The notes under the pieces were generated by a model. It had not been told where the DNA came from, did no database searches, and was given only the letters and a program-made list of their open reading frames with translations. 12,039 nucleotides of DNA. Source: Deltaproteobacteria bacterium. GTDB taxonomy: Bacteria; Myxococcota; Polyangia; Haliangiales; Haliangiaceae. Where the stretch lies: positions 1-12,039 of the forward strand of contig JAGSPR010000262.1 of NCBI GenBank assembly GCA_018262455.1. The letters run 5' to 3'. Of the stretch, positions 6,765 to 12,039 are shown in pieces. The first letter of the stretch is position 1, and each line of letters begins with the position of its first letter. Both the position numbers and the translations under genes were made by a program.

Positions 6765-8621
6765 ATGGCCGGCGAGGCGCCCGACGAGGCGGATCAGCTG
6801 ATCGGTGCCCTGGTCGACGAGCGCTACAAGGTGCTCGAGGCGATGGCATCTGGATCGATGGGCGCGGTCTACAAGGCCGAGCGGATCCCCGTCGGCAAGA
6901 TCGTCGCGATCAAGTTCCTCCACGCGTCGTTCGCGAACGAATCCGAGTTCCTGACCCGGTTCGAACGCGAGACCCGCGTGATGAGCAAGCTGGCGCACCC
7001 GAACTGCGTCTCGGTGGTCGATTTCGGCGTGTTCGATGGCTCCCCGTACCTGGTCATGGAGTACGTGGCCGGCACGACCTTGCGCGCGCTCATCGACGAC
7101 GGGCCGGTGAAGCCGAGCCGCGCGCTCGCCATCGTGCGCCAGGTCGCGGCAGGGCTCGCCCACGCCCACGCGCAGGGCATCGTGCACAGGGACATCAAGC
7201 CCGCGAACCTCATGATCACCGAGGAGATCGGGACCGGCGAGCACGCGCGGATCCTGGATTTCGGGCTCGCGCGACTGCGTGGCGCGGTCGGACGCGACGC
7301 CACGCAGAGCAACGTCGTCGTCGGCACGCCGAACTACATGGCACCCGAGCAGACCGTCGGCGGTGGCACGATCGACGCGCGGACCGATATCTACGCGGTC
7401 GGTGTGGTCCTGTTCGAGATGATCGCCGGGGACAAGCCGTTCCAGGCGGACGACACGCTCGCGCTGCTCGGGATGCACCGGACCGCGCCGATCCCGAAGC
7501 TGCTCGATCGGGTCGGCGATCGGATCAAGCTGCCGGACGGGCTCCAGGCCGTGGTCGAGAAGGCGATGGCGAAGTCGCCCGACGATCGTTACCAGTCGGC
7601 GATCGAGCTCGCCGAGGCGATCGACGCCGTGTCCGGTGCGCGCCGGCGCGCGGCCGATACGAAAGCCCCCGCGCTGCGCAAGGCCGATCCGTTGGCCCCG
7701 ACGGTGGTCTCCTCGCTCCATGGCGGGACCGAGCGCACCCAGCTCGCACCCAAGAACGGCTTCGGGCGCGCCCTGCTTGTCGTCCTCCTGCTCGGAGGCG
7801 TCGCAGCGGCAGTCTGGTACCTCAAGGGGCGCGACACCCCGCCGGTCGTCGTGGCGGGCAAGCCTGCGCTCGATGCGTCGGCGAGCCCACCACCCGCAGA
7901 CGTCACGGTCGACAGCCCGGTCCTCCCGGAGGGCGCCGCCGCGGGCAGTGCCTCGGCAGGCAGCGGGGAGCTCGCCGTCGGGAGCGGGTCCGGGATCGAA
8001 GCCGGGTCGGGGATCGAAGCCGGGTCGGGGATCGAAGCCGGGTCGGGCGTGCAATCCGGGTCCGGGGCTGGGTCCGGATCCGGGTCCGGCGAGACCGACA
8101 TGGCACCCGATCCGGTCACCGCCGAGAACCCGGTGCCGCCGAAGGTGGTCGAGACCGACGACGAGGCCGCCGATGCCCCGGAGACCGAGGAAGACGCGGA
8201 CAAGCGCGCGCCAAAGGCGCCGGTCCTCGCGAGCTCGATCCAGGGCGCCGTTCAGCAGATCAAGGAAGGCAAGGCCGATCTCGCCATCGCGAGCCTCCGC
8301 ACGCTGTGGAAGACCAACTCGCGCAGCGCGTACATCCCGTTCCTGCTCGGGAACCTCTACTACGACAAGCTGTGGTGGTCCGTGGCGATGGATCACTACC
8401 GCCTGGCGATCGCGAAGAACGCCGGCTACCGGGGCAACCCGACGCTGAACCGCAACATCATCCGGATGCTGGCGAGCAAGAAGACCTCGGGTAAGGCCCA
8501 GTACTTCCTGCGCAAGACGATCGGCAAGCCGGCGGTCCCTTACCTGAGGCTCGCGGCGAAATACGATTCCAATCTGGCCGTCAAGCGCCTCGCCACGGAC
8601 CTGGCGAAGGCCATCCGCTAA
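6765..8621 (+). CDS. Membrane Ser/Thr protein kinase with Gly-Ser repeat linker and TPR-like C-terminal domain (kinase 2)
   Basis: This 618-residue Hanks-type kinase has all catalytic elements: glycine loop ASGSMGAVY (28-36), VAIK lysine (50), helix-C Glu (69), HRDIKPAN (141-148), DFG (165-167), GTPNYMAPE (187-195) and Asp208. One membrane helix lies at about 335-352. Beyond it is a long Pro/Gly/Ser and acidic linker (355-480) with three exact GIEAGS repeats. A folded, Lys-rich helical domain (483-618) with TPR-like features follows (e.g. ADLAIASLRTLW, FLLGNLYYDKLWWSVAMDHY). The tail would be extracytoplasmic and may act as a sensor or partner-binding module. ATG 6765 is preferred over GTG 6744 because the GTG lies inside the putative -10 element and would add only seven residues, of no family likeness. 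Kinase 2 differs from kinase 1 in its tail, so they probably sense different inputs. It is the last gene before the str operon promoter. Confidence 0.93.
   Translation: MAGEAPDEADQLIGALVDERYKVLEAMASGSMGAVYKAERIPVGKIVAIKFLHASFANESEFLTRFERETRVMSKLAHPNCVSVVDFGVFDGSPYLVMEYVAGTTLRALIDDGPVKPSRALAIVRQVAAGLAHAHAQGIVHRDIKPANLMITEEIGTGEHARILDFGLARLRGAVGRDATQSNVVVGTPNYMAPEQTVGGGTIDARTDIYAVGVVLFEMIAGDKPFQADDTLALLGMHRTAPIPKLLDRVGDRIKLPDGLQAVVEKAMAKSPDDRYQSAIELAEAIDAVSGARRRAADTKAPALRKADPLAPTVVSSLHGGTERTQLAPKNGFGRALLVVLLLGGVAAAVWYLKGRDTPPVVVAGKPALDASASPPPADVTVDSPVLPEGAAAGSASAGSGELAVGSGSGIEAGSGIEAGSGIEAGSGVQSGSGAGSGSGSGETDMAPDPVTAENPVPPKVVETDDEAADAPETEEDADKRAPKAPVLASSIQGAVQQIKEGKADLAIASLRTLWKTNSRSAYIPFLLGNLYYDKLWWSVAMDHYRLAIAKNAGYRGNPTLNRNIIRMLASKKTSGKAQYFLRKTIGKPAVPYLRLAAKYDSNLAVKRLATDLAKAIR
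7992..8045 (+). repeat. Three exact 18-bp tandem repeats in the kinase 2 linker
   Basis: GGGATCGAAGCCGGGTCG is repeated perfectly at 7992-8009, 8010-8027 and 8028-8045. It encodes GIEAGS three times (residues 410-427) within a wider Gly-Ser tract (about 395-442) that also shows degenerate copies of the same unit. The perfect identity suggests recent expansion; copy number may vary between strains. Confidence 0.93.
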
Positions 8622-8651
8622 CCTCGAACCGCTGCGTCCGGCCCTATGGCC

Positions 8652-8679
8652 TTGACAGAACGGGGCGAATCCGTAAAGT
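8652..8679 (+). promoter_or_regulatory. Sigma70-type promoter of the str operon
   Basis: A consensus -35 TTGACA (8652-8657) and a -10 TAAAGT (8674-8679) are separated by 16 bases. The start would be near 8684-8687, giving a leader of about 40 bases before rpsL. It is the best promoter match in the window, as expected for ribosomal protein genes. It lies 30 bases after the kinase 2 stop, where I see no strong terminator, so readthrough from kinase 2 is possible. Confidence 0.85.
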
Positions 8680-8726
8680 CACGCGCTCCGTCGTCGTACC
8701 CCCCATCGCTCCGCGAAAAAGATCAG

Positions 8727-9098
8727 ATGCCCACGATTAACCAGCTCGTCCGTAAGGGTCGCGAGAAGATTCGCGTGAAGAGCGCGTCTCCCGCCCTGAA
8801 GCAGTGTCCGCAAAAGCGTGGCGTCTGCACCCGCGTCTACACCACCACGCCGAAGAAGCCGAACTCGGCACTTCGCAAGGTGGCGCGCGTTCGACTCACC
8901 AACCAGATGGAAGTGACGTCGTACATCCCGGGCGAGGGGCACAACCTGCAGGAGCACTCGGTCGTCCTGATCCGCGGCGGTCGCGTGAAGGATCTCCCAG
9001 GCGTTCGTTATCACATCATCCGCGGCACCCTCGACACCACCGGTGTCCAGAACCGCAAGCAGAGCCGGTCCAAGTACGGCGCGAAGCGCCCGAAGTAG
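8727..9098 (+). CDS. rpsL: 30S ribosomal protein S12
   Basis: The 123-residue S12 lies at the decoding centre of the small subunit and controls tRNA selection accuracy. It starts [14 protein letters not shown] and contains the invariant [20 protein letters not shown] (29-48) and [13 protein letters not shown] (84-96) segments. Lys43 and Lys88 (Lys42 and Lys87 in mature E. coli numbering) are wild type, so no classical rpsL streptomycin-resistance change is present. Asp89 is the usual beta-methylthiolation site. Length is close to the E. coli 124. An in-frame ATG at 8646 would add 27 residues but lies upstream of the promoter, and the family begins at MPTINQ, so 8727 is chosen. The sequence before the ATG (AAAAAGATCAG) has only a weak SD. 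First gene of the str operon; rpsG follows after 13 bases. Confidence 0.98.
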   Translation: MPTINQLVRKGREKIRVKSASPALKQCPQKRGVCTRVYTTTPKKPNSALRKVARVRLTNQMEVTSYIPGEGHNLQEHSVVLIRGGRVKDLPGVRYHIIRGTLDTTGVQNRKQSRSKYGAKRPK

Positions 9099-9111
9099 GG
9101 TTGGAGACGTC

Positions 9112-9600
9112 ATGCCTCGTAAAGGTGAAGTACCAAAGCGCAAGGTCCTCCCGGATCCGAAGTACACCGACGCTCCCGTCGATGTGCGTCGCCGGTTGAC
9201 CAAGTTCGTCAACGTCGTCATGCGAGATGGCAAGAAGGCCGTCGCAGAGGGCATCGTCTACAAGGCGTTCGACATGGTCGCCGAGCGTGCGAAGGACGAC
9301 CCGTTGAAGGTCTGGGAGCGCGCGCTCGCCAACGTCCGCCCGCGCGTCGAGGTCAAGAGTCGCCGCGTCGGTGGTTCGACCTACCAGGTCCCCGTCGATG
9401 TTCGCCCCGACCGCTCGCTGGCGCTCGGCATGCGCTGGCTCGTGGAGTACGCTCGCGAGCGCAACGAGAAGACGATGGTCGATCAGCTCGCCAACGAGAT
9501 CGTCGACGCCGCGCAGAACCGCGGCAACGCGGTCAAGAAGCGGGAAGACGTTCACAAGATGGCCGACGCCAACAAGGCGTTCGCCCACTATCGCTGGTAA
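9112..9600 (+). CDS. rpsG: 30S ribosomal protein S7
   Basis: S7 binds the 3' major domain of 16S rRNA, nucleates head assembly and contacts E-site tRNA. The 162-residue product begins [18 protein letters not shown] and carries [20 protein letters not shown] (76-95) and the C terminus [21 protein letters not shown], all typical of the family. It is about six residues longer than the common 156-residue bacterial form; the extra length is near residues 18-30. GGAG at 9103-9106 lies five bases before the ATG. In E. coli S7 is the autogenous repressor of the str operon, binding the rpsL-rpsG gap. Here that gap is only 13 bases, while the next gap (to fusA) is long and structured, so any autoregulation may act there; this is inference. 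Confidence 0.98.
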   Translation: MPRKGEVPKRKVLPDPKYTDAPVDVRRRLTKFVNVVMRDGKKAVAEGIVYKAFDMVAERAKDDPLKVWERALANVRPRVEVKSRRVGGSTYQVPVDVRPDRSLALGMRWLVEYARERNEKTMVDQLANEIVDAAQNRGNAVKKREDVHKMADANKAFAHYRW

Positions 9601-9771
9601 CCAGAGACCACTCGGACGGCAGGAGGCGAAGCAGGAACGAAGCGTTCATACGCGGGGCTCGGAAGGTAGTCGCCAGGACTAAACCATCGAGCTCATGGAA
9701 GAGGACCGCCACGCTTCGTGGACCTCCTCTTCATTCCTTGCCCCGCGGCGCTCGTTCCCTTCGAACACGCC
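9601..9771 (+). promoter_or_regulatory. Structured rpsG-fusA intergenic leader with two hairpins
   Basis: This 171-base spacer is long for a position inside the str operon. Hairpin A spans 9657-9692: GCTCG/CGAGC outer, GG/CC, and TAGTC/GACTA inner around the loop GCCAG. Hairpin B spans 9698-9732: GAAGAGGA/TCCTCTTC (8 bp), a 3x3 internal loop, then CCACG/CGTGG closing a CTT loop. Hairpin B contains an in-frame GTG at 9718 that is therefore an unlikely start. No T tract directly follows B (ATTCCTTG). Candidate roles are attenuation, processing, or ribosomal-protein feedback; none is proven. The part at 9601-9656 shows no clear structure. Confidence 0.55.
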
Positions 9772-9775
9772 GTGA
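9695..9775 (+). other. Mini-ORF of 26 codons overlapping the fusA start (GTGA)
   Basis: An ATG at 9695 opens a 26-codon frame starting MEEDRHASW and ending in TGA at 9773-9775, which overlaps the fusA GTG at 9772-9774 as GTGA. The overlap geometry is that of translational coupling, and it could compensate for the missing SD at fusA. The ATG itself has only a weak SD (GAGCTC), and the ORF covers hairpin B, so it may be chance. No protein similarity is recognised. Confidence 0.25.
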
Positions 9776-11895
9776 AGTCCATCGAGACTCGCACCGTTCC
9801 CCTCGCCAAGACCCGAAACATCGGGATCATGGCGCACGTCGACGCCGGCAAGACGACGACCACGGAGCGGATCCTGTTCTACTCCGGCGCCACCTCCCGC
9901 ATCGGCGAGGTCCACGACGGCTCCACCGTCACCGACTGGATGCCGCAGGAGCAGGAGCGCGGCATCTCGATCACCGCCGCCGCGACGACGTTTGGCTGGG
10001 GTGATCACGTCATCAACCTGATCGACACGCCGGGCCACGTCGACTTCACGATGGAGGTCGAGCGCTCGCTCCGCGTGCTCGATGGTGCCGTCGCGGTGTT
10101 CTGTGCCGTCAACGGCGTCGAGTCGCAGAGCGAGACCGTATGGCGCCAGGCCGACCGCCATCGCGTGCCGCGGCTCGCCTTCATCAACAAGTGCGATCGC
10201 GCGGGCGCCGATCCCGAGCGGGTCATCGCCGAGATGAAGAGCCGGCTCGGCGCTCATCCCATCGTCATCCAGCTGGCGTTCGGCCTCGGGCCGAGCTTCC
10301 TCGGCGTGCTCGATCTCATCACGATGCGCGCGCGGACGTGGGACGTGGCGAGCTTTGGCGCGACGTTCCAGGACACCCCGATCCCGCCGGCGCACGTGCC
10401 GGCGGCCAGCCGTGCCCGCGAGAAGATGATCGAGGCCATCGCCGAGCTCGACGATGAGCTGATGGCCACGTGGATCGCCGGACGCGACCTGCAGGCGGAC
10501 GCGATCCGTGCCGCGCTCCGCCGGATCACGCTGGCGGGTCGGGGTGTCCCGACGCTCGTCGGCGCGGCGTTCAAGAACCAGGGCATCCACAACCTGCTCG
10601 ATGCCGTGGTCGACTTCCTGCCATCACCCGCCGATGTCAGTGAGGTGCGCGGTCGCGATCCCTCGGATCCGACCGGCGCTCCCACGGTCGTCCGCGCGGT
10701 CCCGGCACTGGGTGCCGATGCCGAGCCGCTGGCCGCACTCGCGTTCAAGGTCCAGAACGACGACACCGGCGGTCAGCTCACGTTCGTTCGCGTGTACACC
10801 GGCTGCCTTCGCGTCGGCGACGCCGTGCTGGACGCCACCAAGGGCCGGCTCGAGCAGATCGGCCGGCTCGTGCGGATGTTCGCGAACCACCGCGAAGACA
10901 TCCGCCAGATCGAGGCCGGCATGATCGGCGCGCTGTTTCACCCGGCGAGCACGCCGACCAAGCTCGCGACCGGCGACACCCTGTGCGATCCCCGATCGCC
11001 GATCTTGCTCGACACGATCGTGGTGCCCAACGCGGTCATGGGTGTCGCCGTCGTGCCCGAGACCGACGAGGATCACGCGAAGCTCGTCAAGGCGCTCGAG
11101 CGCCTCGCGATCGAGGACCCCTCGTTCCGCGTCGCCACCGACCCTGACTCGGGACAGATCGTGATCTCCGGGATGGGCGAGCTCCACCTCGAGGTCGTGG
11201 TCGAGCGGGTGCGCCGCGAGTTTGGCGTCCGCGCTCACGTGGGCAACCCGCGGGTGGCTTATCGCGAGACGATCACCCACCGCGCCGAGGGCGAGAGCCG
11301 GTTCGTGCGTCAGCTCGGACCCCGCGGCGAGTTCGGCCACGTCCGCCTGGTGGTCGAGCCGACCGACCGCGGCGGCGGCTACGTTTACGAGAATCGTGCG
11401 TCGACCTCGGAGATCCCCCACGAGCACGCGCCGGCGGTCGAGGCGGGGGTCAACGAGGCCGTGGAGCGCGGCGTGCTGGCCGGACACCCGATGACCGACC
11501 TCCGGGTTCAGGTCGTTGGTGGCAGCTATCACCCTGTAGATTCAAACCCTTACGCATTCAAGGCCGCCGGCTCCAGGGCCTTCGTCGAGGCTGCTACCAA
11601 GGCCGGGCCCACCGTCCTCGAGCCGGTCATGACCCTCGAGGTCACGACTCCGGACGAGCACGTCGGCGAAGTACTTGGCGATTTACATGCCAGACGGGGA
11701 AAAGTGGCTGGAATTACCACCAGACCTGGTGTACAGACCGTCGCCTGTTTTGTCCCGATGGCCGCGATGTTCGGCTACGCCACCGACCTTCGATCCCGAA
11801 CCCGCGGCCGCGCGACCTACGCAATGGAACTCGACCACTACGCTGAAGTCCCACAGCAAATTCGTGAAGACCTGAGCCGCGCACGCGGCGCTTGA
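9772..11895 (+). CDS. fusA: Elongation factor G (divergent, possibly spdEFG1-type)
   Basis: EF-G is the GTPase that drives tRNA-mRNA translocation. The 707-residue product (E. coli 704) shows G1 AHVDAGKT (21-28), G2 RGISITAAA (63-71), G3 DTPGHVDF (85-92, catalytic His89), G4 NKCD (139-142), the domain III motif GMGELHL (467-473) and domain V HARRG (639-643) plus [16 protein letters not shown] (666-681). Domain IV is unusual: the normally near-invariant SYHDVDSS reads SYHPVDSN (585-592), and the region around 540-580 is far from the E. coli pattern. Deltaproteobacteria are known to carry spdEFG1/spdEFG2 paralogues; position in the str operon would fit spdEFG1, but I cannot confirm the subfamily. 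GTG 9772 is chosen because it gives an N terminus four residues longer than E. coli; GTG 9718 would add 18 hydrophobic residues and lies within a hairpin. There is no good SD. Confidence 0.94.
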   Translation: MKSIETRTVPLAKTRNIGIMAHVDAGKTTTTERILFYSGATSRIGEVHDGSTVTDWMPQEQERGISITAAATTFGWGDHVINLIDTPGHVDFTMEVERSLRVLDGAVAVFCAVNGVESQSETVWRQADRHRVPRLAFINKCDRAGADPERVIAEMKSRLGAHPIVIQLAFGLGPSFLGVLDLITMRARTWDVASFGATFQDTPIPPAHVPAASRAREKMIEAIAELDDELMATWIAGRDLQADAIRAALRRITLAGRGVPTLVGAAFKNQGIHNLLDAVVDFLPSPADVSEVRGRDPSDPTGAPTVVRAVPALGADAEPLAALAFKVQNDDTGGQLTFVRVYTGCLRVGDAVLDATKGRLEQIGRLVRMFANHREDIRQIEAGMIGALFHPASTPTKLATGDTLCDPRSPILLDTIVVPNAVMGVAVVPETDEDHAKLVKALERLAIEDPSFRVATDPDSGQIVISGMGELHLEVVVERVRREFGVRAHVGNPRVAYRETITHRAEGESRFVRQLGPRGEFGHVRLVVEPTDRGGGYVYENRASTSEIPHEHAPAVEAGVNEAVERGVLAGHPMTDLRVQVVGGSYHPVDSNPYAFKAAGSRAFVEAATKAGPTVLEPVMTLEVTTPDEHVGEVLGDLHARRGKVAGITTRPGVQTVACFVPMAAMFGYATDLRSRTRGRATYAMELDHYAEVPQQIREDLSRARGA

Positions 11896-11916
11896 GAAGA
11901 CCAGAGGAGAACACCG

Positions 11917-12039
11917 GTGTCGAAAGAGAAATTTGTCCGTAACAAGCCCCACGTGAACATCGGAACGATCGGTCACGTCGATCACGGCAAGACAACGTTG
12001 ACCGCTGCGATCACGAAGGTGCAGTCGACGAAGGGCTTC
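11917..12039 (+). CDS. tuf: Elongation factor Tu, N-terminal 41 codons (truncated by window edge)
   Basis: The partial product begins [24 protein letters not shown] and includes the complete G1 loop GHVDHGKT (19-26), the GTP-binding signature of EF-Tu, which delivers aminoacyl-tRNA to the ribosome. The start is GTG, supported by a strong SD (GAGGAG 11904-11909) seven bases upstream and by the family N terminus. It follows fusA by 21 bases, the standard str operon order. The frame is open to the last base of the window. Confidence 0.97.
   Translation, partial: MSKEKFVRNKPHVNIGTIGHVDHGKTTLTAAITKVQSTKGF

Noticed and set aside
6747..8396. 549-codon open frame on the minus strand opposite kinase 2
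   Set aside because: It mirrors the kinase 2 codons; the composition is Arg/Asp-rich without recognisable motifs.
8622..8650. Terminator after kinase 2 (GGCC-CTAT-GGCC, 8641-8652)
   Set aside because: The stem is only 4 bp, with no T tract, so it is too weak to call.
8646..8726. 27-residue N-terminal extension of S12
   Set aside because: The ATG lies upstream of the str promoter -35 and the S12 family starts at MPTINQ.
9718..9771. 18-residue N-terminal extension of EF-G from GTG 9718
   Set aside because: The GTG is within hairpin B, and the added hydrophobic residues are not found in EF-G.

Overview
The window comes from a GC-rich bacterium, most likely a myxobacterium (Myxococcota). The evidence is two eukaryotic-like Ser/Thr kinases with extra C-terminal domains, a Cys-rich 'CGNG..E.GE.CD.G' motif of the type called the Myxococcus disulfide repeat, PEGA domains, and strongly G/C-ending codons. 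I cannot assign a genus.

All genes are on the + strand. Positions 1-708 are the 3' end of rpoC (RNA polymerase beta'), followed by a strong intrinsic terminator (730-754). From 8652 a clear sigma70-type promoter starts the str operon: rpsL (S12), rpsG (S7), fusA (EF-G) and the first 41 codons of tuf (EF-Tu). In many bacteria rpoBC and str lie next to each other. Here about 8 kb of accessory signalling genes separates them.

The accessory block has two parts. The first (909-6255) is three genes joined by 4-base ATGA overlaps: a membrane kinase with an extracytoplasmic PEGA-like tail, a large lipoprotein with FG-GAP-like calcium-loop motifs, and a secreted TPR/PEGA protein with two C-terminal membrane segments. 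This looks like one translationally coupled unit for a cell-envelope sensing or signalling complex; that role is inferred from architecture. The second part is a 132-residue unrecognised protein (6311-6709) and a second membrane kinase with a TPR-like tail (6765-8621). Both have a -10-like element only 9-11 bases before the ATG, which suggests leaderless mRNAs.

Four of the five accessory genes carry short in-frame tandem repeats, three of them with an 18-bp unit. The leader of kinase 1 contains a perfect 14-bp palindrome and a nested hairpin that could hide its ribosome-binding site. In the str operon, the 171-base rpsG-fusA spacer folds into two consecutive hairpins and holds a mini-ORF whose stop overlaps the fusA start. 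The EF-G itself departs from the usual consensus in domain IV. No transposase, IS, CRISPR, tRNA or rRNA was seen, and no gene-free stretch exceeds 300 bases.
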